Part shown: in pieces, positions 35,106 through 46,167 of the stretch
Position numbering within the stretch: the stretch's first letter is position 1
How the letters are laid out: each line of letters opens with the position of its first letter
DNA from: Kalaharituber pfeilii
Lineage: Eukaryota; Ascomycota; Pezizomycetes; Pezizales; Pezizaceae
DNA: 64,000 bases
Assembly (NCBI GenBank): GCA_015179045.1
Contig: WHUZ01000051.1
Location: 186,001 to 250,000 of the forward strand
Reading direction: 5' to 3'
The notes under the pieces: generated by a model
Seen by the model: the letters and a program-made list of their open reading frames with translations, nothing else
What the model was told of the DNA's origin: nothing
The model's database searches: none
Position numbers and translations under genes: made by a program

Positions 35106-35648
35106 GGGTGGTTCAGGAGGGTGGTTATAGACCGGAATAGGGAAGGAGAGAAGGGAAGAGCCTGGAGAGACTTCAGCCTAACGAGTGCCATGGAGAAAAT
35201 GATAGCTTTGAGTCTATAGCAGGCAAGATTGGCAGCACACTTGAGGTCGATGAGGATGAGAAAATGTCCTGGGGGTGGGATGTCTAACCACTTGGAGCAG
35301 AAATCGAGGTCATTGACCTTAAGCTGGGGAAGGAGGATACCCCAGCCAAGTGGGAAAAGGCTAGTCTATCAGTAAGGCCAAGGGTGACTCCGTAGCCATA
35401 TTCACAGATGGCAGTCGCGATGAAGAAGGTGGGGTTGGAGGCGGATGGTAGGTGGTGGCAGGGGAGTCAGAAGGGTCCCGGTCAGTTGGCACCCAAGCTG
35501 CTGTGTGGGATGGCGAGGTCGCAGGTATGAGAAGTGCCCTCGAAGCGGTTGATGGCAGGGCGAAAGTGTTACTGCTTGCAGACTCTCAGGCAGCAATCAG
35601 CGCAGTCAAGACAGCAGGAAAAACTGGAAAAGTGAGGACTGCGGACCT

Positions 35649-35711
35649 TTTTTTTTTTTTTTTTTTTTTTTGTCACGTGACCCCGCGCGCAGCTGCTCGC
35701 CAAGGCAGGGC
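35649..35711 (-). mobile_element. Tail-B mini-insert inside RNase H, frame preserved
   Basis: GACTGCGGACCT is duplicated at 35637-35648 and 35712-35723. Insert plus duplication is 75 bp, exactly 25 codons, and contains no stop in the host frame. The RNase H reading frame therefore continues through it. Confidence 0.93.
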
Positions 35712-36511
35712 GACTGCGGACCTGGTGCATGTGGTAGAGCTCGTGGAGGAAAGGTGGCGGAGGTTGAGGGATGCCGGGACTGTGCGGCTTGCGTGGGTGA
35801 AGGCTCATGTGGGGATAGAGGGCAATGAGATGGCAAATGAGAGGGCCAAAGAGGGGGCTAGTTGCATGAGGTACAACGGGCAGGCAACTGAGGGTGGACT
35901 GAACCAGGAGTTAGTTCGAAAGAGAAAGGAGGAGAGGAAGCGAGCTGGGTTTGGGAAGGGCAAGTTTGTAAAGTGGGGCAGAAGAGCACTTACAAACTAC
36001 ACCTGGCTGCGGACTGGGAAAGGAGGAGCCATGTGGAGGAGGGAGATCAGTGGTGAGAAGGTACAATGTCCCTGTGAAGAGGTGTGGAGTGCTGAGCACA
36101 TGGTATTCAGGTGTGATAAACTGGAGCGGCCCCAGAGGAAGGATAAAGATGGCGTGCAAGCCGCCTGGCAATCCTGGGAGGACTTAGAGGAGAAAGGGTG
36201 GAAGCAAGAGGGCATGGAGGGTGACCCGGTCGAGTACTAACTGGTTTGCCTGCCTCGATCTGGGGTAGCCGGGGACGGAGGGTACTGGGTGTTCGAGGTG
36301 TGTATGTAGAATTTGTAGTTAGTTGTTTCTAACCTGACCCGGGTATATGGGTCCCTGCCATAGGCTGGTAGCCTGTATGCGGGGTTATGTAACTCAAAAA
36401 AAAAAAAAAAAAACACTCCTCAAAGTGACGCAGCTCAAAGCCCCCTCGGCTGGCGCGCTCGCCACATGGCACTCCCCGCCGCACATCCTCGACAAGCTCG
36501 GGGCAAAGGCT

Positions 36512-36516
36512 ATGTG

Positions 36517-36548
<32 letters not shown>
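36512..36548 (+). mobile_element. Insert of 8 tail bases plus poly(A)
   Basis: AGCTCGGGGCAAAGGCT (17 bp) is perfectly duplicated at 36495-36511 and 36549-36565. Between the copies lie only ATGTGATT, the last bases of tail B, and about 29 A. Confidence 0.9.
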
Positions 36549-36552
<4 letters not shown>

Positions 36553-36586
36553 CGGGGCAAAGGCTTACGTTACCCTCACAATTTCG

Positions 36587-37442
36587 ATGGTGATGGACCT
36601 CTGCTATCGCCCAATTGCAGATGGGGTAGCTCGCGGGTTACTCAAACATCGCGTTGCTGCAACCTACACGTTCCCTGTCGGCAAGACCCCCTTGCGGCAC
36701 CTGCCTTCAGAGGCAGAGGCACTAGACGGCACGGGCACTCCTCGGTGGGCTGTCCAGCGCAGCCGGCACAACAGCGCGCGAGTGCTTCTTCCCGACACAT
36801 CAGCGGCCGGTGGCAGGGGATGGGCCTTTCTACTTGTGCACGGGGGAACAAATTATATGGCACATGATGAACAGGCAGGTAGGAAGCTCGACAGGCTTGC
36901 CAGTGCTAAGCCTGGGACTACGTCGCCTACAGGAAGGGGCCCGGGTCCGGGCCCTGCCGTCACGGCGGCCAAAGGATCATGTGTCGATGTCAGAGTGGAT
37001 GCCAGCGCCTGTAGCCGGGCTGATGCCATCTTCGATGGACCTTGACACGATATATAGTATGTCGAAGGTTAAGTGGCTGCAGATGCCGTTGTGGCGGCGC
37101 CGGGAGCTGGCTCCTTGCGTGTCAGAAGAAGCGGGGCGAGAGACAGCAGTGGGGGCGCTCGAGCCTTCGCAACTAGTCGCAATAGAAGCCCCGAATCCGG
37201 TTTGGTATGTTGCGGTGAGGATTGATAGTGAATGTAAAGAAGAAATCGCTCAAGGTGAAACCAGCGTGGAGGTGAGTGAGAACAGTAACGGACGGGCATC
37301 CCGACCACCGGGTGGGTTGGGGATCAGTATAAGAGGCGTCGGCGATGGGTGGGTGGTATATGAGACGACGACGTCGACGCCCAGTAAGGTTGTGGTGTTG
37401 TGGTTTGGTTCCCGTAGGGGGAGGCGATGTGGTGGACCGTAG
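36587..37442 (+). other. GC-rich open region of unknown nature
   Basis: Two overlapping plus-strand ORFs (36587-37045 and 36810-37442) in a GC-rich segment unlike its AT-richer neighbours. One opens MVMDLCYRPIADGVARGLLK, the other ends in basic residues. I recognise no domain. The poly(A) insert lies just upstream. It could be an old gene or transposon exon. Confidence 0.25.
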
Positions 37443-37957
37443 TTGGCGGTACGTAAGATGATAGGAAGAGTATTTCAGTGTAGAAGTATCCGATCGCATA
37501 CAGTATATCTACCGGGGCAGGTATGAAGATGCACGTTTCCGACGTGGTAACTTCGTGTTCACTATATAAAAAGTATTGAATGTTGGCATAACTTGAAGTG
37601 ATGATGTACGGTCGAAATCCGGCAGATATGAATATAACCAGTATCTGATCGAATACGGACCTCGTTTTGCCAGTGGCTTGATAAGCGAAATTATCTCACA
37701 GGATATGCTGAGTCAATTTACAGCAGCTACACCAAGAAACAAACTGACTGAAGATAACCCTACAAATTGGTGCAGTCATATCCTGTACCAATATTCTGTT
37801 CTCATGTTCGGTGGGTACTCAAAGTAGCAACCAAACACCAAATTGCATCTGGCGAACATGGACGTAGTGGGTCGGATATTTCTAGCCTGAATATCCCTAT
37901 ACCCCGATACATGAGCGGTCTTCATTTTTCGAATCTATAATCCATTAATCTGTATTT

Positions 37958-38030
37958 AATCTCCCTGCTGCAGTCTGGCCTGTAATTTGGTAGGGTTATG
38001 TGACCAACGAAGGAAAAAGGAAAAACAAAG
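37958..38030 (+). mobile_element. Degenerate tail-C-like insert
   Basis: CTGCAGTCTGGCCTGTAATT, GGTAGGGTTATGTGACC and a purine-rich end are flanked by CTGTATTT at 37950-37957 and 38031-38038. Confidence 0.45.
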
Positions 38031-39536
38031 CTGTATTTGAAAAAGTGGACTATACTAATACAAGTGTAGAAATATAGACAATGTGATATATGAAGTTACT
38101 CGCACCAAAAAATATTTCGGCAGAAAGCCTACTTATCCTGAACATTTTTGCCATTCAATCATTAGAATTGGGTCTACCTTGTCTGTTTTTGTTTATTATT
38201 TTGATTTCTTTATTTCCTTTTTTCCCGGAAATGTTGCTCCGATAGTCATATCTTTGCCATGTTGTCCTGTTTGAGATTTTTCTTCAAGTGAGCTACCTAC
38301 AGCATCAGTGGTACCGCTTACCAGTTATAAACAACAATACCAAGATTGATTACATAACACATATGCCAAGACAGCTCAGTAGCAACGTTACTGAGCGCCT
38401 GGTCCGACAGAATCTCTTGGCGTTCCTCTTCCCACAATTCCACATGCGTCAGGAATGTATACTAGATTACTCGTGTTCGCTGATCTGTATGCGCAACCTG
38501 TCGGCAAAGAGAATACAAGCATCAAAGGGCTTTGCGCTGTCGGTTCGTGCCATCGCGTAAGGGTATTTTGCAATCCTTCGCACCCTTGATCAGACCTAGC
38601 TCTTCGTGTTTTTCTGCGCATGTATCATAACATTTCTCAGCGTCGGCAAGCTATAGCTAGCGCATTTGGCCTAGTCTGTGGCTCGTTTGCCAAAATGATC
38701 CATGCCGTTGACCAGAAGCCCCTGGAAAGTTTGGTAACAGCCATTTAAAGTTTTCGGATCATTCGCAACTGGATAACATATTTAACGCTCCCTAAGTTAA
38801 AACCATATAGAGCTGTTCATACGGTATTGCGCTCATGCTGGTCGTCGGGCATTCTGCACGAACTGTACGAGCTCAGGATTAACAGTGATTTACCTTGTAT
38901 TGTTACGTTTTATTTTTTAGACTAGGAGTTAGATTTAATCGTATTCCAAAACCTAAGTATTGTCCTCCTCAAGTACTACCTGGTGCACGCTATTTTATAC
39001 CCTGGAATCAAATCCCACTACCGCTGTCCACTTGCAGGTACAAGCGCATGATGCCTGCAGTGGTGCTACTATGAATAATAGCCCTTGGCAAAAGTGAGAA
39101 TACAATGCCTGAGACCACACACCCACAACATTTCGCAACATATGCAGCATCCAACGTTTACACATCTCGATTCGCATCAACCTTCAGTGTTCATCTACAA
39201 CCACAAATAACACACACATCCTATTTATATTTATGTCTTCTTTATATGTCAATTCACCCTGGAACATTGTATTGACAACAGAAGTGTATCTTTGGCCATT
39301 GCTTCTAAATCTGAGTTGGAGTCTGCATCTGAATCAAGAACCATGATCATGATAGCTTTTACATTGCTTCTAAGCTCTTGCTGTATTACAGCTCTTTGAC
39401 TTAGATGGGGCATGTCTCATGTAAAGTCAATATGTGTATATTGCGGTGATGTGTAGGGCATTTAGTCATGGGAATTCATTTTACTTGCAGGGGTACCTCA
39501 CGGTTCCTGCCTAGTTTGGTTGGCGTATTTTCCCTG
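38031..39536. other. Stretch without recognisable genes
   Basis: Short ORFs only, AT-rich, no domain or repeat family identified. Confidence 0.35.
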
Positions 39537-39550
39537 ATAACTTCTGGTAA

Positions 39551-39654
39551 TTTTTTTTTTTTTTTTTTTTTTTTTAATCACATAACCCCGCTTGTAGCAC
39601 TTGGCCATGGCAGGGTCCCTGGGCAAGCCCTCATAGCCCGGAGACAGGCTAAAT
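39551..39654 (-). mobile_element. Tail-B insert with extended 3' UTR (104 bp)
   Basis: ATAACTTCTGGTAA is perfectly duplicated at 39537-39550 and 39655-39668. It retains CCTGTCTCCGGGCTATGAGG and CTTGCCCAGGGA upstream of the hairpin, shared with 14020-14070 and 33972-34015. Confidence 0.93.
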
Positions 39655-39907
39655 AACTTCTGGTAACCATTCTCAATTATTCAGTGACAACCACTAATAC
39701 TTACCGAAGACTATCTTTTGTTAAAATGAAATATCTGCGTGCCCAGAGGGATTCAGCAGCAAGTAATTGTTTACATTCTACGGCGCAGCGGGCTCTTGCA
39801 TCCTGATTGGTTTTGCTGTATTGGTAGCACTATAGCATGTTAGCATAACGGATTCAGTCACCCCTTCCGAGCAGCCGGTAGCTGGCCCAGCATATCCCCT
39901 TGCGATG

Positions 39908-39966
39908 CTTTTTATTTTTTTTTTAATTTCACGTAACCCCGCTTGCAGCTGTTTGCCATGGCAGGG
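39908..39966 (-). mobile_element. Tail-B mini-insert
   Basis: CCCTTGCGATG is duplicated at 39897-39907 and 39967-39977. Complete hairpin, T-interrupted A tail. Confidence 0.92.
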
Positions 39967-40768
39967 CCCTTGCGATGTTACAGGGCGACAAGGATGCTTT
40001 CTAGTAATAGGGTACTTGGTACTGTGTTATCCAAAGGTGGATTGGTCTGGTTTATAGTCTCTTGTCACCAGGCAGCACAACGTCTGGCTCCCACTCAGAT
40101 ATCAACTGACACCTTAGTACCGGTTACAAGCATCACAAGTGAAAGATATGTATGTATTCAAGTACTACTGTACATCAGCGTCATGTTTGACGGCCACTTG
40201 CGTACTAGGGTATGTGCACAGGAAATAAGATAATTTCACATTTCATCCCTCCTGGAACTATCTCCGTGCCTCCATATCTTCAAATCCAAGCCCAGCCATC
40301 TCCCCGATCAACCCTCCTGGGGCTTTCAAATAGGCCTACGATGCTTTAAAGCAACCCATCGCTCAGCATGCCGTGTACTATCGCGCGCAACTCATTGTGG
40401 ACTGTATCTGGGGAGAATGCAGTCACAACCGCCGTTTCCTGCCAAAGTCCCTTAAGTCATGCATAACCCCAAACCTTTCCATCTTCATGTCCAGTCCAAA
40501 ATGAAAGCAAAGGTGTAAGCACAAGGGTAGGCCAGGATATCGAAGTAATAGCTGTAAAGAATCAGTGATGACGGAAACTAAAGAAAAAGAAATCCCTATA
40601 CGCCATTGAAATATCTCCTGCAGGGACTCCTACACTTTAAGGCTGCTTTCAGTGCTCCTATAGAACAAAAATAAAAAAATAAATACATAAATAGGAGACT
40701 GCACTCTTTTTCAAATTGGCTTGGGCCTGAAGGCTTGCTAGTAGGCTTGCTAGTAGGCTTCTGGCTTC

Positions 40769-41419
40769 CTAACAAGTCTTCCATTGGCAAAATAAAACAT
40801 GAGTGACTTTGCCGGTGATGATGTCGGTCGATATGAACCCGTATCCTTGTTTGTTGCCCGAGTTGTTCAATCTGACCTGGGTATTGGCGAACAGCGTGCT
40901 TCTACCATTGCACGGGCTCCAGACTTGCTTAGCAAGCGTATCGGTGAAGTCGTAGGAATGCCCATATAATGGTCCAGTCCAGGTTGAAGACGCCACGAGT
41001 TCGTCGTTCGAGTTGGCATCAAACCAGTAAACGCTCTTCTGCGTAGCAGTGACTTGGGGATCAAGTGAAAGTCGTCCTTTATATCCGATTTGATAAAGGG
41101 TGAACGACCAGCCTGGGGGATAGGATAAGACAAAGCTTATGACGCAATTCTTGCGCTTCTCAGTAACGGGGATGCCTGGTCCTATACTAGCAACATAGGA
41201 ATTGAATGCGATGGTAAGGCTGGAATAATCTTGAGAAGGTGCGATGTTGATTGTACCAGCAGGGCATCCACTCCCAGCGTAGGAAATCGATGATATAGAG
41301 ACACTACCCAATGGTGGCGACAGGCCTCGGGAGAATACCTCGCCCGAAGGGAGAGCATAGGCGAGCATAACGCCGAAAAGAAGTACAAGTGCAATGATGC
41401 TCTTTGGAAGGGCATGCAT
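40769..41419 (-). CDS. Secreted DUF4360-family protein (216 aa)
   Basis: Single exon, intact. The ATG at 41417-41419 (MHALPKS) is chosen; the frame extends 5 codons upstream only from a TTG. Signal peptide: SIIALVLLFGVMLAYA, probable cleavage before LPSGE. Family features in order: SYAGSGCPAGTINI, LTIAFNSYVASIGPG, the basic-Cys motif KRKNCVISFVLSYPPGWSF, YKGRLSLDP, a YGHSYDF segment, SPCNGRSTLFANTQVRL, and a C-terminal CQWKTC. DUF4360 proteins are small secreted proteins of about 200-230 residues, common in filamentous ascomycetes and of unknown function. Paired cysteines suggest disulfides. No retro-insert lies within 800 bp, and codons are clean, so this is the best-preserved gene in the window. 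Confidence 0.9.
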   Translation of the reverse strand: MHALPKSIIALVLLFGVMLAYALPSGEVFSRGLSPPLGSVSISSISYAGSGCPAGTINIAPSQDYSSLTIAFNSYVASIGPGIPVTEKRKNCVISFVLSYPPGWSFTLYQIGYKGRLSLDPQVTATQKSVYWFDANSNDELVASSTWTGPLYGHSYDFTDTLAKQVWSPCNGRSTLFANTQVRLNNSGNKQGYGFISTDIITGKVTHVLFCQWKTC

Positions 41420-41587
41420 CGTTGTTGCGTGCAACGGAAGACTGGGTTTGGGTAGCGATTGACCTGAGAGATGGTAGTAGAGATTGCAGACTTTAAGTTA
41501 ATGCGAGAAGGGGAGCGGGGAGGTGGGAGGGAGTGGAAATATCTTAAACCGGGAGGAGCGTGATGATGAAGTGGGGATTTTTCTGGT

Positions 41588-41597
41588 TAAATATATA
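41588..41597 (-). promoter_or_regulatory. TATA-like box of the DUF4360 gene
   Basis: TATATATT on the minus strand, about 170 bp upstream of the ATG. Placement only moderately convincing. Confidence 0.35.
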
Positions 41598-41949
41598 ATC
41601 TGATGCAAAGGAATCTGGATTTCTTGAAGCTAAGTGGATGTACTATGCAAGAGGATCTAAGCGACGGTCTGCATGGATGATTACACAAAAGATTTCGGTT
41701 TGCCACACACTGCTAGTCGAGCTTTGGCAGGCCCACATCATACAAGTCTAGTATCATATTCGCATAGTGTAATTAGGAAGTCTCAGGCTTCGTACTTTGC
41801 TAGGTATAGCGAAGCGTATTTGATGTCTGGAAATACTATTTGAATATTTATGCGCCCCAGCAGTAGCACATCGTTCGCGTTTTGAATTTTTTAGACATAT
41901 TTAAATGTGCCAAAGAGGTTGGTTACGAAAACACAGTGATTACGTTAGG

Positions 41950-42212
41950 AGCCTGTACAGAGATGTCTACAGACTATAGCGACCAACCAGGGCAAGCCAC
42001 AGAATAGACAGAAAAGGGATCATTCGTTCGCTTAAGAGCACTGGCAAGGCGCAGGAAAGTGATTGTAGGTTCTGCGAGGTGGCGGAGGCAACAGCAGCTA
42101 TCCTATAGAGGGTTGCAAGGTGGCCCTACATGGGAGGAGCGACCGTCAGTAAAGGAGAGAGAGGTGAACATAATCAAGGTGTTCTTGGAGAGGGTGACGG
42201 AGGCTTTACAAT
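41950..42212 (+). pseudogene. LINE ORF2 C-terminal fragment
   Basis: SDCRFCEVAEATAAI (C-x2-C knuckle) and, in another frame, EREVNIIKVFLERVTEALQ ending TGA at 42210-42212. It resembles the ORF2 end of the tail-A LINE at 62012 (ECRWCG). No hairpin tail follows, and frameshifts are present. Confidence 0.5.
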
Positions 42213-42620
42213 GACCTGTGCAGGGGGCTCTGTGGGAAACGAATCGAATCGCATTTTCTCCGCTACTGGGTAGGCAGCCAGTTCGTAGCTCTTGGCATAG
42301 CCAAGCAGGGCAGTACGAAGAAACAGTCACATATTAAGTGCGACTCACGAATCATGTAACTTCCCATTTAAGCTCTAGTTGAAGATACGCAGTGACCAAC
42401 AAGGGAGCGCTAGGTAATGATCCACTGACATGTAGATAATGGGTCTACTTCCTTATAAGGAGTTGCAATTGAGGTTGCCACACCTATGCCTTATGAAATC
42501 TACAAAGATTGCGTGGCTTGCGTGGTGCACAATGTATTGTGCGGCGGTATGAGATACTATCTATTATTATAAATAATATAGTGTGTTATACAGCAGCGGC
42601 CTGTACGTTAGTGAAAGTTT

Positions 42621-42833
42621 ATGAATGTTGTATTGCCGGACCTTGGGCAACTGAATTTCCATTACCATAACGACGTCTTGTCTTGCATGCTGTTATGGCG
42701 TCAGAATCGTTTAATTGTGAAGATTGATAGGCAGACCAGGCTGAGAGAAGGACAACAGGCACCGGATCTTGGAATTATTGGAAGATCTCTTCAAAAGTCT
42801 CATGAGGTATCCAAGCTCTATGAACAACTTTAG
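42621..42833 (+). CDS. Small ORF, possible exon or gene fragment (70 aa)
   Basis: ATG at 42621. The later half (RLIVKIDRQTRLREGQQAPD) looks protein-like with a helical, charged character. No family recognised, and no upstream or downstream exons identified. Confidence 0.25.
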   Translation: MNVVLPDLGQLNFHYHNDVLSCMLLWRQNRLIVKIDRQTRLREGQQAPDLGIIGRSLQKSHEVSKLYEQL

Positions 42834-42839
42834 CGCCTT

Positions 42840-44570
42840 TCATTCCAACTCTACCCTTTCGCACTATATAGACAGCTCCAGACATTTTTGACACATGAGT
42901 TGTACGAACTAGTAGATTGGGTCGCTTTAAGCATAAATACAGTTAGCACGTAATATACATGTACCTCCTTCAGTCCATTCACAAAGGTGACTGGACAGAA
43001 ACATTTCGACAGTGATCCACACCTACCTCCTGAGAGGAAACGGACCTTAGAGGAGCTGTTGAAGAACAAAGGTGGCGGGCTGTGCGGGGGAATGGGAAGA
43101 ATCAACAGCCCATTGGATGGTTACAGGAACGTGACCGGGATGCGATAAGGCTTTGACCTGGGGGGAGCTGAAGAGGTGGCCAGCACCAAAGGAGGGAGAG
43201 TGGGCGAGTTGTGTGCAGAGGGTTGCCAAGTTATTGTACTGTGGGGACCAGAGGAGGGGAGCATAAGCATGTGCTCGTCACCGAGGTAAAAAAAGAGCTG
43301 TACAATGAAGGTCACAATAAAACAAAGTGCTGGATTCAACTATTGCTGCCTGCATGAGCGGGAAGAAATTCAGGTCAGGATGTGTTATCAGAGGACGGCT
43401 GCACAAATTTGTCACAGCAAATAGCTCTATTGGCTGACATTTGGGATCGTCAAACTTGCATTGCTTGGCGTGTAACGTTACACCTGAATCTCAACTGCTG
43501 TTCCACAAATGTTTGAACCTTCCGACGTCTACTGGTTCTGTCGGATTTCAGCCTTAAGCCACCAGGAAACAGCGCAAATCTATTCCTTGTTTGTTGCTAG
43601 CAGCTGAGATAGTGCGATAGGAGTACAATAAAACCTGTAGCGAGGTGGCACCCACTGAACCGGGTTCATATTGTCTATCCAGCGCTTTACCTATCTATGT
43701 CAATTCTACCTAAAATGTCCTGCATTCTACATTTGTTGTTGAAATAGGATGTCACAGTACTGCAAGGCTTCGGGGCCTGGCGTAGCGGATGAGGGCAATC
43801 GTTTTACTTGCATGTTCTTGGGGCTCGGTAGCCTCAAACGGAGCTCGAGTCCATGATGTGTACTCGACTAATTGTTCCGGTCGCCAACTATATGATTGTT
43901 TCCTGGTATGGTTCAAGCAGTGCTTCTAGGACTAGACGTGTTTTATTGCCAGGGGCGAGTTTGAACCAGCAGCGTACCGCTTCCAGCCTAAATTAATAAG
44001 GTATCCATTTCGTAATCTTTGATACTTTTGCAGAACGAGTGTCACTGGCCCCAACATGGTTACTCAAGCACGGGGGTCATGGTGTCTTGTGCGTTGTATT
44101 CTGCGGTAGTCGGAATGCACGCTTGGTGTTGTGATTCTGTCTATGTGGGCCGGACTTGTGGAAGCACACCATGGGTGTATCGCCAGGTATCTCCATTGCA
44201 CTATGTTTATGACATCCACTCAAGTCCTCTGAGACTGAGAAATGACGCATCAACATACAGCCAATGAAAGATGCAGCACTGGAAGCTAACGCAGGGGAAC
44301 ACTAGTCAACAGGGAGCTCTCCACAGAATGGTACGGGTTTTGACGGAGCAAGCAAGCTGGAAGGTTGTTGCAACCACTGTGGTACAGTACGTCAAGTGCC
44401 CAGATAGAGAGGGAAGATTAGTTCGGTAATAATCTTTCTATCACTGTAGACGGAGAATCCAATGGATATGGCTAGTGTGTAGAGCCAGGGAGGTCGTGGC
44501 GTGCGGGCGTAGATGCACAGGTGCCTGTGTTCGAGCCATACTGATTTCGGTTCAGGGGCCCTAATAGCAA
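42840..44570. other. Stretch without recognisable genes
   Basis: Only short ORFs. No tail hairpin or transposon end found. Confidence 0.35.
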
Positions 44571-44572
44571 TA

Positions 44573-45254
44573 CAGTCCGAACTTGCCATAATGAACCCTG
44601 CTATAGTGAAAACCTTGCTATTATAATACACTGTGCTCTTGGATTTCCATTCCGATGCAATTTGACCTTGCTATAATGAAATCGCACCAAATAGTGTAAT
44701 GAACAAAAAAACTCTAGGAAGCTATTTTTATCTACATACAAATTGTTCTTGCTATAATGCAAAGTCGCTGATGAAATCCGTGGAAAGCCCCTGCTATTTT
44801 CTTCGCCTCTGTGCACCACTAATTCAAGCAACAGCAACTATGTCACTAATTACTAGAGTTGATTTAAACCAAGTTGTGAAAGTCTGTTTCTTCCGGGTAA
44901 TTTGTTGGTACGAACGCTCGCCGATCGCTAGTAGACATCTTGACTGTTAGCATCTTGATGACAGATCTCAAATCTACTCCTGATTTACTTCTAATTTATA
45001 TTCTTCTCCGACTGCCACTGCTCCTTACACTTCTATATTCATTCCTATTCATCACTACCAGCACTGTCCCATTCAAATTCATATGTGGCTATTTCCATTA
45101 CTAGTAAGTCAATACAGAGGTTAATTAGTATTGAAAGTTCCGAACTCAGCTGCCAAGACTATATAACAATATGCCACAATTTCCTACGCTGAAAACCTTG
45201 CTATTAATAACAAAGGGCCAAATTTTACGTGTTCACTCTAGCAAGGTCGGACTG
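44573..45254. mobile_element. pogo-like non-autonomous element (682 bp)
   Basis: The ends CAGTCCGAACTTGCCATAAT and, inverted, CAGTCCGACCTTGCTAGAGT are flanked by TA at 44571-44572 and 45255-45256. The motif CTTGCTATAATG recurs inside near both ends (for example 44611, 44668, 44749, 45199). The terminal motif and TA target fit pogo/Tigger-type elements. No transposase. Confidence 0.75.
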
Positions 45255-45337
45255 TAACGTACAGTTACCCAAAGAAAAAATATCACACAATACACTAATG
45301 CAATTCCGCACGAGAGCATGCAAATCAATTACTGAGG

Positions 45338-45771
45338 GTGGGGGTGGTGCAATCCTTGGGTCCCGAAGAATTTCTAGATCTTCTTATCGCTCCCTGTTTT
45401 TCCTGGGACTTTGAGCCTGTGCGACGCACTGTCTCGAGTGCTAACAACTGCCGCTTGTATAGACTGATGCAAACGGCTGACGCTAACGTTAATGCAAGCC
45501 GGCAGGTGTTGCCACTGACGCAACAGATTGCTTCAAATTCGGACAGTATTCGAATTGCCCAATGGAGAGCTTTGGCAAAATCCCATAAAATTTTCCCGTC
45601 TTGTGTTAGTCACCTTTGCGGAATTCGCGGTTATTATCCCGTACCAATTACCGCAACAAATCCACCTGCCATCAACCATGCACAGCCACCCACAGCGTTC
45701 CGCAGCTTTTACAGACAGCAGTTGCAGCCTGTAGTACTCTCTTCCAAGTACTTCGTGCACTCACAGTGGCT

Positions 45772-45803
<32 letters not shown>

Positions 45804-45998
45804 CAGTATTCGCATGCCGCCCTAGGGGCTATGGCGAGGTAGTGGCTTATCGAAAGAAATTGGCGGAGAAACTATTCGGACTTGCTAAAGGAGGTTCCGC
45901 TTGCAGAGTCCCTTGCTTCTAGTCTTTCTGAGCTTGATATACCTATTCGAGAGGTGGCAGATGTACTTGGACGTCTTGGAGGCATGGCGATTGTATGA
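45338..45998 (+). pseudogene. Unknown gene interrupted by a tail-A insert
   Basis: An open frame from about 45338 (true start not found) encodes EEFLDLLIAPCFSWDFEPV, then QIASNSDSIRIAQWRALAKS, reaching HSQWLI at the insert. If the insert and one target copy are ignored, the frame continues as ERNWRRNYSDLL...LSELDIPIREVADVLGRLGG to TGA at 45996-45998. With the insert (76 bp added) the frame is lost and stops at 45922. Codon pattern and the two-sided match of frame support a real coding region. I do not recognise the family. Its 5' end abuts the pogo-like element. Confidence 0.6.
45775..45840 (-). mobile_element. Tail-A mini-insert disrupting an ORF
   Basis: AGTGGCTTAT is duplicated at 45765-45774 and 45841-45850. 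Intact hairpin and about 29 A. Confidence 0.92.
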
Positions 45999-46167
45999 CT
46001 ACAAGTTACGGGGAAAAGGGTGCTGCTGCTGTCTGGAAGTGGATCAAAACGGAAATGTGTAAGGTAGTTTTTTCACGATAGGTTTTAATTCTATACAAAG
46101 TTTGAAGGCAATCCGACTTGACTAAATAGTTGCAGGCATTGCTCAAAGATGTGCAGTTCTCCCCGTC

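Larger units (their letters stand above)
34974..36413 (+). mobile_element. 5'-truncated tail-C LINE with RNase H (1440 bp)
   Basis: The flanks CACTTCCTCA (34964) and CACTCCTCA (36414) look like the target duplication. The coding part reads FALRSIRDPTGVGNLW, then VAIFTDGS (first catalytic D), EVAGMRSAL (E), LLADSQAAIS (D), WVKAHVGIEGNEMANERA (last D apparently N), a CPCEEVWSAEHMVFRC knuckle, and a stop at 36238-36240. A stop near 35446 breaks the RNase H. RNase H downstream of RT is known for Tad1-type fungal LINEs. The 3' UTR contains CCTGACCCGGGTATATGGGT and the tail-C hairpin. Tail-A (35041-35105) and tail-B (35649-35711) copies are inserted in it. Confidence 0.85.
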
